Shown here one piece after another: positions 15,838 through 23,865 of a stretch of DNA of 50,888 nt. The translations under genes and the position numbers were made by a program. The notes under the pieces are model-generated. The model was not told the DNA's origin, did no database searches, and was given only the letters and a program-made list of their open reading frames with translations. Source of the DNA: CAYFXA01 sp964347135. GTDB lineage: Bacteria; Patescibacteriota; Microgenomatia; PFEM01; JAHIFH01. The stretch spans positions 1 to 50,888 of the forward strand of contig CAYFXA010000019.1 of NCBI GenBank assembly GCA_964347135.1, given 5' to 3'. Position 1 is the first letter of the stretch. Every line of letters starts with the position of its first letter.

Positions 15838-16400
15838 AAACAAATTGGAATACGACCAAATTAATAACCGCAGGGAGCTTAGGGGTTCTTTATTTTATTT
15901 TGTCGCTATTTGGGGCAGGCATCCAAGCGGTTACGGGCTTTGTTGGGGCAGGTGGCATTATTAATAGCTTTCTGACACCAATTATGGCAATGATTTGTCT
16001 ATTTGTAATTGACCAATTTGGTGCCGCAATAGTTATGTTTACTGTTCTCGGCATTTTAGAGTTACCTTTTCCATTAACGGGGACGCCGGGATTCTTGCCG
16101 AAAGTGTTTATTTTAGTAGGGGCTGGGATTGTTGTAGATATCATGTATTTCTTTTTAAGGGGAGATAAAAAAACCGCCTCTCTTATAATTGGCGGTGTGC
16201 TTACGCTTTATCTTGCTTTTACGATTGTTGGGGTTGGGCGCTTGTTTAAGTTACCTGGAATTGAATGGACTGGAAAAATGCTTTACTCCCCTCCGATACT
16301 ATTCTCCGCTGTTATTATTGGCGCTTTAAGTGGTTACCTTGGTTACATTATTTATGGGAAAATTAAGAACTCTGCTGTAGTTAAACGAATCCAAAAATGA
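15834..16400 (+). CDS. ECF S-component-like membrane protein, array copy 10
   Basis: This 188-aa paralog starts MKTNW as copy 6 does and has NTTKL, QFG at 61-63, the TPGFLPKV loop, Asp102, GYLGY at 167-171 and the tail KNSAVVKRIQK. Helices are likely near 8-33, 43-58, 62-78, 90-107, 114-133 and 152-174. It pairs with copy 8 in the VGRLFxxPGIE segment. Its stop overlaps the ecfT start by 4 bp, which ties the array directly to the transmembrane coupling protein. Confidence 0.87.
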   Translation: MKTNWNTTKLITAGSLGVLYFILSLFGAGIQAVTGFVGAGGIINSFLTPIMAMICLFVIDQFGAAIVMFTVLGILELPFPLTGTPGFLPKVFILVGAGIVVDIMYFFLRGDKKTASLIIGGVLTLYLAFTIVGVGRLFKLPGIEWTGKMLYSPPILFSAVIIGALSGYLGYIIYGKIKNSAVVKRIQK

Positions 16401-17125
16401 TTAAGCAACTTTTTGTTCAAAAAGCCTCAATGGTTCATGACCTTGATTTCTGGACCAAGTTTTTGTGCTTACTTTTGCTACTCCCACTTTCTGCCTTCAT
16501 TACCTCAATAAAGTTTTTGCCACTATTAGTTATTATTTTTCTTGCCTTTTTATTTCTAAGCAAAATTGGCCTTGAAAAATTTTGGCAAAACACCAGGCTG
16601 TATCATATACCGATTACCATCGGCGTTGTCCTTCTTTCCTTAGTTTTCTCTCCAGGATTTTTACAGGAACGATTTCTTTACGGAGCCATTTTGGCAATCA
16701 GATTTATTCTTTTAATATCCTTTGGCGTTCTTTTTTCCATGGTCACCAATCCGATTGAAATTCCGGGTGGGTTTTTACGAGCAAAACTACCTCATAAATA
16801 TGGTATTACTTTGATGGTTGGTTACAGAATGATGCCCTTGATTAGTGACAAAATTGCTACTATTATTGATGCTCAAAGAGCGAGGGGGGCTGAAATTAAA
16901 TTGTCTTTTAAAAATTTACCGAAACTTGCTCCGATTGCTGTTTCTTTGATGGTACCAATTTTACATTCAACTCTAGAAACCTCTGTCAGACTTTCCGACA
17001 CCCTCATTTCCCGAGGTTATAATCCCGATGGAAAAATTACTGTTCCACAAACCAGGTTGGGAATATTGGATGTTTTTCTCCTTATAACTTCTCTTTTAAT
17101 TCTAGTTCTCGCTTTTAAAACATGA
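16397..17125 (+). CDS. ecfT: ECF transporter transmembrane coupling protein EcfT
   Basis: This 242-aa protein has N-terminal hydrophobic helices and a C-terminal cytoplasmic coupling region with the two Arg-Gly motifs of EcfT: RARG at 161-164 (in DAQRARGAE) and SRG at 205-207 (in LISRGYNP). In known ECF transporters these motifs sit in grooves of the ATPases and pass the power stroke to the S-component. It starts with ATGA on copy 10, so in this locus the order is ATPase, ten S-like proteins, EcfT. With one ATPase and one EcfT for ten candidate binding subunits, a shared-module arrangement is likely. Confidence 0.9.
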   Translation: MIKQLFVQKASMVHDLDFWTKFLCLLLLLPLSAFITSIKFLPLLVIIFLAFLFLSKIGLEKFWQNTRLYHIPITIGVVLLSLVFSPGFLQERFLYGAILAIRFILLISFGVLFSMVTNPIEIPGGFLRAKLPHKYGITLMVGYRMMPLISDKIATIIDAQRARGAEIKLSFKNLPKLAPIAVSLMVPILHSTLETSVRLSDTLISRGYNPDGKITVPQTRLGILDVFLLITSLLILVLAFKT

Positions 17126-17193
17126 AGGTAATGCCGATTTATGACCAGGTCAATGAGTTGGAAAATAGAGAAATGAGATCTCGGTGCTTCTAG
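17122..17193 (+). other. Possible 23-codon small ORF after ecfT
   Basis: An ATG overlaps the ecfT stop by 4 bp, the same coupling as in the array, and opens a frame of 23 codons (start MKVMPIYDQVNELE). It resembles nothing I know and could be a remnant of a decayed gene or chance. Confidence 0.2.
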
Positions 17194-17215
17194 AGGGGCT
17201 TCCTTTTAATAAGCT

Positions 17216-17244
17216 TTGATTAAAACCTATAATCAGAATATAAT
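17216..17244 (+). promoter_or_regulatory. Predicted promoter, probably giving a leaderless mRNA
   Basis: TTGATT at 17216-17221, a 17-bp spacer and TATAAT at 17239-17244. The ATG at 17255 lies ten bases after the -10, so transcription would begin within a few bases of the start codon. A second TATAAT lies at 17228-17233. Confidence 0.6.
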
Positions 17245-17254
17245 ATTAAACACC

Positions 17255-18484
17255 ATGAATGAAGAAAGAAGAGGGCAGCTACCTTCAATTATTCCAAATG
17301 AAGAAATTACAGAACCAGTAATTCAGGCTCCTTTAATGGAGGTATTGGGAATTGCTTTGGAAAGAATTACCCGAGAAAGGTCTGGCATTGACGAAGAAAT
17401 TGGTTTACCAGAAAGAGCCGTTTATCTTTTAGACCCTAACAAAAGAAGACTTTTAATGGTTAGCCAGCGCCAGCAAGTAGGGAAAGCCTCTGTTTCCGCA
17501 GGTACATCTGGACTCTTTGCCGAAATTGTGGAGCTTGATGAGGAAGATCAACCGCTCTTCAGATTAACGGGTTCTGATAAACTAGGGGAGTTAATGGAAA
17601 GTTTTCAAGTCCAAGGTATTCCTCCAAACAAATACCAATTGCCTCCTTCATTAATAGAGATAGCGAAGGATTCAGGAGAGGAAATCACCGTGCCGCTCAA
17701 TAAATGGTTAGCCAATTTGAATCTTTGGTTAAGTGAGACAAGCGTTGAAGAAGTGCCACGCGTAGACGATCCCGAAGCTCAAGCAAAAGCTTTGGCTGAT
17801 TTTATGGAAAGGTTCCAAAATCAAAGAGAAGAGATTATAAGCCAAGGTCAGCGAAAAATAAAGGAAATTTTTCCTGATAGCGAGCAAGGAATAAGCGATA
17901 AAGTGACCCCCGTACACGTGATTTTTACAAAAGCAGAAGATAAAACACCTTTTATTGAAGCCTCTCTTGCCGCTGGTTTTTATCCGGTGTTTCCAGACGT
18001 TGACATATTACTTAATACCTATTCAGAAGCCTGGTTAAAACGTTTTGTGAAAAGAGAAATAACTCGAGAGGGTTTCTTCATGCAAACACACGCGCAGGAA
18101 CTATTGAAAATAAGCCTGGGAGTAGATTTTAGCCATTTCATACCCGCTCTTTATACCGTAGACAGATACTCACTGATTAAAATGTTCACTATTGGCACCC
18201 GCAAAGACGAAGAAAACATTTTCCTAGAAAGATTAATTAAAAAATGGAGAAAAGAAATGCCTCTTTTTGCGGTAATAGAATTTGGTTCACCTGCAGAAAA
18301 CCCAACGAGTTACAAAACAGAAGACATAAATGAAGGCCCCCAATACGAACCCTACAAAGATGCTCACGGACTTTACGGACTGACAAACTATGATCCGGAA
18401 AGATATCAAGGCCTGCTTTTAAAACTTAAAGCAGATTTGATGTTAACTCTGTCTTTACGTGGAAGCGCGCCAATAGTAAAGTAG
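17255..18484 (+). CDS. Unrecognised 409-aa soluble protein
   Basis: I do not recognise this protein. It is acidic and soluble, with no signal peptide or membrane helix. The first 60 residues are Glu-rich; the middle (about 175-215) is charged and helical; the last part has aromatic-rich segments such as EGPQYEPYKDAHGLYG. The ATG at 17255 is preferred over an in-frame TTG at 17216, because the latter lies in the promoter -35. It is followed after 8 bp by a gamma-glutamylcyclotransferase-like gene, so the two probably form an operon. Whether they serve the transporter or the glycan genes is unknown. Confidence 0.75.
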   Translation: MNEERRGQLPSIIPNEEITEPVIQAPLMEVLGIALERITRERSGIDEEIGLPERAVYLLDPNKRRLLMVSQRQQVGKASVSAGTSGLFAEIVELDEEDQPLFRLTGSDKLGELMESFQVQGIPPNKYQLPPSLIEIAKDSGEEITVPLNKWLANLNLWLSETSVEEVPRVDDPEAQAKALADFMERFQNQREEIISQGQRKIKEIFPDSEQGISDKVTPVHVIFTKAEDKTPFIEASLAAGFYPVFPDVDILLNTYSEAWLKRFVKREITREGFFMQTHAQELLKISLGVDFSHFIPALYTVDRYSLIKMFTIGTRKDEENIFLERLIKKWRKEMPLFAVIEFGSPAENPTSYKTEDINEGPQYEPYKDAHGLYGLTNYDPERYQGLLLKLKADLMLTLSLRGSAPIVK

Positions 18485-18492
18485 ATTTAATT

Positions 18493-19059
18493 ATGCCAGA
18501 AAAAGTTCTTTATTTTGGTTACGGAGCGAATAGCCAACAGGAAATGATGGAGGCTATAACTGGCAATTCAAATCTTATTGGTTATCCTGCTACTCTTGAG
18601 GGGTATAAGCTTTGCGTTCAGAGACTTGATCAGGTCCCTAACACCATCGCCCCTGATTCTCCAGCCCCAATCTCCCCAAGAGAGTTACTAAAAAAAAGCT
18701 GGCCAGACACTTTCGAAAGTTATGTCATTAAGCCTGGGAGTGAAGACGACAGTGTAGCCGGCACTGTTTGGGAATTGACTCTTTTGGAACGGAAATTAAT
18801 AAGAGATTGGGAGCTAATTGATTATGGTTGGTACAAAGATAAAAAAGTAATAGTAAGAACCGAAGATGGGAGGGAAATTGAAGCAGAAACAGAAGATTTA
18901 AGAGAAGGCCAGGAAGTTGATAGAGAGGTAAGTGGCAGAAACTACGAGCCCCTTTTAAATCCAATAGAGGATTTTCGCAGAATTGCTGAAGGAGCAAGAA
19001 AGGGATTTTTTGAAAGGCTTGAAGGGCAACAAGATACTTCAATAGAACAAAAAAACTAA
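18493..19059 (+). CDS. Gamma-glutamylcyclotransferase-like (AIG2/GGCT fold) protein
   Basis: This 188-aa protein begins with YFGYGANS (residues 7-14), the substrate-loop signature of the GGCT/AIG2-like fold (Y-x-YGSN type). Later LLERKLIRDWE followed by YGWY matches the region with the catalytic Glu. Family members cyclise gamma-glutamyl amino acids or gamma-glutamylamines to 5-oxoproline, or act in antibiotic biosynthesis. The actual substrate here is unknown. A C-terminal tail of about 60 residues is charged. It follows the unrecognised gene at 17255 closely and precedes a glycosyltransferase gene by 7 bp. Confidence 0.65.
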   Translation: MPEKVLYFGYGANSQQEMMEAITGNSNLIGYPATLEGYKLCVQRLDQVPNTIAPDSPAPISPRELLKKSWPDTFESYVIKPGSEDDSVAGTVWELTLLERKLIRDWELIDYGWYKDKKVIVRTEDGREIEAETEDLREGQEVDREVSGRNYEPLLNPIEDFRRIAEGARKGFFERLEGQQDTSIEQKN

Positions 19060-19066
19060 TCTTTAG

Positions 19067-20155
19067 ATGAAAGTAGCCCTAGTCTATGACCGAATTAACA
19101 AAATCGGAGGAGCAGAAAGAGTTTTAGAAACTCTTCATCAAATCTGGCCTGAAGCGCCTTTATTCACCGCGGTTTATCACCCTCAAACCGCTCCTTGGGC
19201 AAAAAAATTCAAAGTGGTTTCCTCTTTTTTAAATAAATTTCCTTTTGCTAAAAAACGACACGAAGCCTATCCTTTTTTAATGCCTTTGGCTTTTGAATCA
19301 TTTGATTTTAGTGAATATGATGTTGTTATCTCTGTTACCAGTGAGGCGGCTAAAGGCATAATTACCCAACCCCAGACCTTACATGTCTGTTATTGTTTAA
19401 CTCCCACCCGTTACCTTTGGAGTGGTTATGAGGATTATTTTCAAAACAGAGCTTTTCGTTTTTTAACTAGGCCAATTGTTGCCTATCTTCGCTCTTGGGA
19501 AAAGATTGCTGCCCAAAGACCGGACATTTTCTTGGCCACTTGTGAAAATGTGAGAAAGAGAATTAAGAAATATTATGACAGAGATTCTGAAGCGATTTAC
19601 CCACCCCTGGACACTAAAAAATGGCACCTGCCAAAAAAGAAGAAGATAGAAAATTATTTTTTAGTTGTTTCTCGATTAGATTTTGGTTATAAAAAAGTTG
19701 ATTTAGTAATTGAAGCTTTTAATCAACTGGGTTTGCCTTTAAAAATTATTGGCACGGGTACTCAAGGGAGGAGACTAAGAAAGATGGCGCGAAAAAACAT
19801 TGAATTTCTCGGCCAATTGACAGATAAGGAGCTTTTAGGTTACTATCAAAGGTGTCAGGCAGTCATTTTTCCGCAGGAAGAGGATTTTGGTTTAGTACCT
19901 TTAGAAGCTCAGGCAAGTGGCAGGCCGGTTATCGCCTCTCGAAAAGGGGGAGCACTGGAGACAGTGATTGAGGGCAAGACCGGCTTATTTTTCACCCCTC
20001 AAACACCAGGGGCGTTAATTAAAACGATTAAGAAATTTAAAGCTAGCCAATTCAAATCTCAAAATTGTCGCCAAAATGCGGAAAGGTTTAGTCAAGAAAA
20101 ATTTAAGAAAACAATAAAGGAATACGTCAAAGAAAAATGGATAAAGAGGCACTAA
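19067..20155 (+). CDS. GT4 family glycosyltransferase (WbaZ-like mannosyltransferase)
   Basis: This 362-aa GT-B enzyme has a start with NKIGGAERVLETL (residues 11-23), the acceptor segment CYCLTPTRYLWSGYEDYF, the hinge FLVVSRLDFGYKK and the donor-binding FPQEEDFGLVPLEAQASGRPV. The segment order resembles WbaZ-type mannosyltransferases. The next gene makes GDP-mannose, which fits a mannose donor. Its 3' end overlaps that gene by 19 bp, so the two are probably coupled. Confidence 0.88.
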   Translation: MKVALVYDRINKIGGAERVLETLHQIWPEAPLFTAVYHPQTAPWAKKFKVVSSFLNKFPFAKKRHEAYPFLMPLAFESFDFSEYDVVISVTSEAAKGIITQPQTLHVCYCLTPTRYLWSGYEDYFQNRAFRFLTRPIVAYLRSWEKIAAQRPDIFLATCENVRKRIKKYYDRDSEAIYPPLDTKKWHLPKKKKIENYFLVVSRLDFGYKKVDLVIEAFNQLGLPLKIIGTGTQGRRLRKMARKNIEFLGQLTDKELLGYYQRCQAVIFPQEEDFGLVPLEAQASGRPVIASRKGGALETVIEGKTGLFFTPQTPGALIKTIKKFKASQFKSQNCRQNAERFSQEKFKKTIKEYVKEKWIKRH

Positions 20156-21246
20156 AGAAACATTTATTCGTTTTAATTCTTTGTGGTGGTGGAGGAACTC
20201 GCCTCTGGCCCCGTTCCCGAAAAGAGATACCCAAGCAGTTCATAGATTTTTTTGGAGAGGCAACAATTTTTTCCCAAACAATAAAAAGAGCAAGAAAATT
20301 AACTTCCGAAGGAAGAGTCTTTGTGATTACTAATGCTGATTATGTTGATGAGGTCTATGAACAGGGGAAAGTCTCGTTAAAAAATATTATTGCCGAACCG
20401 CAAAAAAAGAATACTGCCTTAGCCATGGCAGTGGGAGCAGCCGTAATTGAAAAAATCGACCCCGAAGCAATTATTGTTAATTTCGCCTCTGACCATCTTG
20501 TTTCGCCAATAAACAAGTTTACCCGAGATATGATGGTTGCTGCTGAGATGGCTCAAAAAGGAGATTATCTTGTGACGGTTGGAATTAAACCCACTTTTCC
20601 TCATACTGGTTTTGGCTATATTCATGCTGGCAAAGAATTCGCTAACATTAGAGGCAAAAAAATTTTCAAAGTAGAAGAATTTAAAGAAAAGCCTGATTTA
20701 AAAACAGCAGAGAAATTTTTAAAAAGTGGTAAATATTATTGGAATGCCAATATGTACACTTGGAAGGCATCTCATTTTCTCAAAGCTTGTAAAACCCATG
20801 CTCCAGACATTTTTAAAGGAGCAAGGAAAATTCAAGAGGTATGGGGAACCAAAGATGAACAAAAAGTAGTGGCCCAGGTCTATGAAAAGGCAGAAGACAT
20901 TGCTGTTGATTACGCGGTTTCCGAGAAAGCAAAGAATTTGGTTTTAGTGCCTGCTTCTTTTTCTTGGAATGATTTGGGGGATTGGGAAGTGGTCTGGGAT
21001 ATCTCAAAGAAAGACAAAGATGGTAATGTCGTGATTAAGTTTGGAGAAAAAGGCGAATTTATTGGCGTTGGCAGTAAAGGAAACTTAGTTCAATACAGTG
21101 ACCAAATAATTGCCCTAGTAGGAGTTAAAGACATGATTATTATTGACACGCCCGACGCGATTTTAATTTGCCATAAAGACAAAGCCGAAGACGTTAGGAA
21201 AATGGTCAAGCTTTTGCAGAAAATGGGCAGGCAGAAATATTTATAG
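20137..21246 (+). CDS. manC: Mannose-1-phosphate guanylyltransferase
   Basis: This 369-aa nucleotidyltransferase makes GDP-mannose from GTP and mannose-1-phosphate. The signature lies at about residues 16-35: CGGGGTRLWPRSR followed by PKQF. Further family segments are FASDHLV, TGFGYI, EKPD and WNANMY. It has the single catalytic domain without the phosphomannose isomerase domain found in some ManC proteins. Position between a GT4 and a WbaP-like transferase places it in surface glycan synthesis, where GDP-mannose is a probable precursor. Confidence 0.9.
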   Translation: MDKEALKKHLFVLILCGGGGTRLWPRSRKEIPKQFIDFFGEATIFSQTIKRARKLTSEGRVFVITNADYVDEVYEQGKVSLKNIIAEPQKKNTALAMAVGAAVIEKIDPEAIIVNFASDHLVSPINKFTRDMMVAAEMAQKGDYLVTVGIKPTFPHTGFGYIHAGKEFANIRGKKIFKVEEFKEKPDLKTAEKFLKSGKYYWNANMYTWKASHFLKACKTHAPDIFKGARKIQEVWGTKDEQKVVAQVYEKAEDIAVDYAVSEKAKNLVLVPASFSWNDLGDWEVVWDISKKDKDGNVVIKFGEKGEFIGVGSKGNLVQYSDQIIALVGVKDMIIIDTPDAILICHKDKAEDVRKMVKLLQKMGRQKYL

Positions 21247-21250
21247 GAAG

Positions 21251-21895
21251 ATGTTTTACGATATTACTAAACGAGTAATTGACTTGATTATGGCAACAAT
21301 TCTGCTCATTGTTTTCTCTCCTTTATTGGTCTTAATTGCCATTGCCATTAAGCTTGATTCACCTGGTCCGGTTTTTGCTGATACGCCCAAGAGAGTGGGT
21401 AAAGGGGGAAAACCTTTCTTTATGTATAAATTTCGTTCAATGATTACCAATGCCCATGAGCTCCTTCGGACTGACCCTAAATTTCGTCGCCTTTACAAAC
21501 AATACAGAAGAAACAGTTATAAACTTAGGCTTAAAGATGACCCCCGAATTACTCGGATGGGACGACTAATCAGGCGTTTCTCTCTTGACGAATTGCCCCA
21601 AATCATTAATATATTTAGAGGAGAAATGAGCTTAGTTGGCCCCCGAGCTTATTATCCCGATGAGTTAGAGGAACAACAAAAAGTCTTTCCTAAAAGTAGG
21701 AAACATATCAAACAATTACTAAAAGCAAAACCAGGGATCACTGGTTTTTGGCAGGTCCAAGGGCGAAGTGAAATTAATTTTGATAAAAGAGTAAAAATGG
21801 ATGCTGCCTATGTCGGCCAGCGGTCGATTTTAAAAGATGTTATTATTATTCTTAAAACACCCTGGGCAATGATTTCTGGAAAAGGAGCACTATGA
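21251..21895 (+). CDS. WbaP/PglC-type polyprenyl-phosphate sugar-phosphate transferase
   Basis: This 214-aa enzyme is of the short type with one N-terminal membrane segment (about 10-32) and the catalytic bacterial sugar transferase domain: KLDSPGPVF, KFRSM, the DDPRITRMG...RRFSLDELPQ block, MSLVGPRAY and PGITGFWQV. It transfers a sugar phosphate from a nucleotide sugar to undecaprenyl phosphate, starting a glycan chain at the membrane. AGGAAG just before the ATG is the ribosome binding site. It overlaps the DUF4012 gene by 4 bp. The sugar cannot be named. Confidence 0.92.
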   Translation: MFYDITKRVIDLIMATILLIVFSPLLVLIAIAIKLDSPGPVFADTPKRVGKGGKPFFMYKFRSMITNAHELLRTDPKFRRLYKQYRRNSYKLRLKDDPRITRMGRLIRRFSLDELPQIINIFRGEMSLVGPRAYYPDELEEQQKVFPKSRKHIKQLLKAKPGITGFWQVQGRSEINFDKRVKMDAAYVGQRSILKDVIIILKTPWAMISGKGAL

Positions 21896-23862
21896 GTGAC
21901 GCTTTAAACAAAAAAATCAATCTTGAAAAAAATCCCCAAGAGGAAACGGAGTCTCAACCAAAAAAGAGACTGAGATTAAAATTTAAATTTAAACCCCGCT
22001 TTTCGCTTAAAGTAATTTTACCCATAGTGGGCGTTTTAGGCTTTTTATTAATTTTCTTTATTGTTTTTCTTTTTTTGCCTCTTTGGAAAATAAAAGGCGA
22101 TTTGCCTCCCTTAATAGCCAGCGGACAAAAGGTATCAGCCGCAATTCAAACTCAAGACCTTAATCAAGCCATTGCCAGCATTGAGGAAGCTGATAAAGAC
22201 TTAGAAAAATTGGAAAAGGATTTTCGTTTATTAGGTTGGTTGAGAATCATTCCCTTCGTGGGTAATTATTACCGTGATGGCCAGCATTTAATCAAAGGCG
22301 GCGATTATCTTCTTCAAGCAGGCAAAATAGGGATTGAGGGCCTTCAGCCTTACGCAGACATTCTTGGGCTAGAGGGAGAGGAGAAAAAGACCATGGAAGA
22401 AATGACGGTGGAGGAAAGGTTGCTTCTGGTTTTGGATACAGTTGATAAACTTCAACCCAGTTTAGATGAAATTGGAGAAAAACTTAAACTTGCTAGAGAA
22501 GAAATTGACCAAATTGACCCTGGTCGTTATCCCCAAACCTTTTTTGGCAAGAAAATTCGGGAAAATGTGGTTGTCTTAATTAATGCCATTGATGGGGCTG
22601 CAGAAATTGCTTTGGAAGCCAAACCCGTGATCAGCTATCTTAAGCCTTTACTAGGCGTACCTGATGAGAAACGCTATCTCTTGTTATTTCAAAACGATAC
22701 CGAATTAAGGCCAACCGGTGGCTTTATTACTGCTTATGCCGAAATGTCAGTCCACAATGGCAAAATTACTCCTTTGGGTTCGCATGATATCTACTCGCTT
22801 GATGCTAAATTGGGTAATCGGGTTAAGGCTCCGGACCCGATTCTTGACTACCACAAAAATGTTTTTTATTGGCATTTGCGGGATATGAATCTTTCACCCG
22901 ATTTTGCCAAATCAATGGAAACTTTTTGGGAACACTTTCAAACAGTTGGGCCAAAAGAGATAGACGCCATTATTGCTGTTGACACCAAAGTTTTGGTTGA
23001 CTTACTTGAAGTCCTTGGTCAAATTGGTGTTCCGGGATGGGGCAACTTCTCAGCGGAAATAGATGAACGCTGTGATTGTCCTCAGGTTGTTTATGAATTA
23101 GAGCTTCTTGCTGATAAGCCAATTAGCGACTGGCGAACCGAGAGAAAGGCGGTTCTTGGGCCTTTAATGCACTCCATTTTATCAAACGCCATGGGTTCAC
23201 CACGGAAAAAATGGCCCGAGTTTTTCAATATTGGTTTGTCAGCTGTCCAAGAGAAACACTTACTCGTCTATTTCTTTGATGAAGAACTTCAAAAAGCAAT
23301 GGAGGCTTTGAACGCCGCCGGAAGAATTGAAGAAACAAAAGGCGATTATTTTCACCTTAATGACTGTAATTTTGCTGGGGCGAAGTCAGATATGTTCATC
23401 GAAAGGTCTGTCAAACAGGAGATTGAAATTGGAGGCGATGGTACGGTAACCAAAATGATTACTATTGACTACCGCAACCCAGCACCCCCATCCAACTGTA
23501 ACTTAGAAGCTGGTGAACTTTGTTTGAATGGTCTTTATCGAGATTGGGTCAGACTTTATGTTCCCGAAGGAAGTGAATTAATTGAAGCCACGGGTGCAGA
23601 AATCGAAGCAAAAGTTTACGAAGATTTGGGTAAAACCGTTTTTGAAACTTTTTATGGTGACCAGGCACCCCTTAGGCCAGAAGGCAAAAAACAATTAACT
23701 TTCAAATACAAATTACCTTTTAAATTAGAAAAAGGTGAGGACTATCAACTGTTGATTCAGAAACAACCAGGGACTTATAATCCCGAATACGAAATAATCC
23801 TTGGTAATCAACAAGAAATTTTTGAATTAACCACTGATCGCAATTTACAATTCAGTCGATAG
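21892..23862 (+). CDS. DUF4012 domain protein, membrane-anchored
   Basis: This 656-aa protein has a charged cytoplasmic N-terminus of about 40 residues (rich in Lys and Arg), one membrane helix near 42-64 and a large outside part. It contains the DUF4012 hallmark LLLFQNDTELRPTGGFITAYA (in shortened form NDTELRPTGGF) near residues 264-285 and a Cys pair in DERCDCP. DUF4012 proteins are often found beside glycan genes, but their function is not established to my knowledge. Here the ATGA overlap with the WbaP-like gene supports a role in surface polymer assembly or anchoring. Confidence 0.85.
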   Translation: MSDALNKKINLEKNPQEETESQPKKRLRLKFKFKPRFSLKVILPIVGVLGFLLIFFIVFLFLPLWKIKGDLPPLIASGQKVSAAIQTQDLNQAIASIEEADKDLEKLEKDFRLLGWLRIIPFVGNYYRDGQHLIKGGDYLLQAGKIGIEGLQPYADILGLEGEEKKTMEEMTVEERLLLVLDTVDKLQPSLDEIGEKLKLAREEIDQIDPGRYPQTFFGKKIRENVVVLINAIDGAAEIALEAKPVISYLKPLLGVPDEKRYLLLFQNDTELRPTGGFITAYAEMSVHNGKITPLGSHDIYSLDAKLGNRVKAPDPILDYHKNVFYWHLRDMNLSPDFAKSMETFWEHFQTVGPKEIDAIIAVDTKVLVDLLEVLGQIGVPGWGNFSAEIDERCDCPQVVYELELLADKPISDWRTERKAVLGPLMHSILSNAMGSPRKKWPEFFNIGLSAVQEKHLLVYFFDEELQKAMEALNAAGRIEETKGDYFHLNDCNFAGAKSDMFIERSVKQEIEIGGDGTVTKMITIDYRNPAPPSNCNLEAGELCLNGLYRDWVRLYVPEGSELIEATGAEIEAKVYEDLGKTVFETFYGDQAPLRPEGKKQLTFKYKLPFKLEKGEDYQLLIQKQPGTYNPEYEIILGNQQEIFELTTDRNLQFSR

Positions 23863-23865
23863 TTA

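Larger units (their letters stand above)
9712..16400 (+). repeat. Tandem array of ten paralogous S-component-like genes
   Basis: Ten genes of 182-197 codons stand head to tail. Each begins with M(K/R)-x-x-W-x-x-T-K-L and ends with a K-(R)-(I/V)-Q type tail. All have about six helices, an (F/I)G step near residue 61 and an Asp near residue 100. Eight junctions inside or at the ends of the array are ATGA overlaps. The array is broken by a minus-strand TrmB gene between copies 6 and 7 and by a 77-bp promoter-bearing gap between copies 8 and 9. Around each junction roughly 50-60 bp of DNA is similar. It is bracketed by the ECF ATPase gene and the ecfT gene. Confidence 0.93.

Noticed and set aside
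9712..16400. The ten-copy array as an assembly artefact or simple satellite duplication
   Set aside because: Copies differ strongly in the core, have different lengths and fall into subgroups; each frame is intact. Artefacts would be near identical.
9712..16400. Integron-like or transposon-borne cassette array
   Set aside because: No integrase, transposase, attC-like hairpins or terminal inverted repeats are present; the similar junctions are explained by shared gene ends.
17216..17254. TTG start at 17216 for the 409-aa protein
   Set aside because: That codon forms part of the likely -35 element, and TATAAT lies between it and the ATG at 17255.
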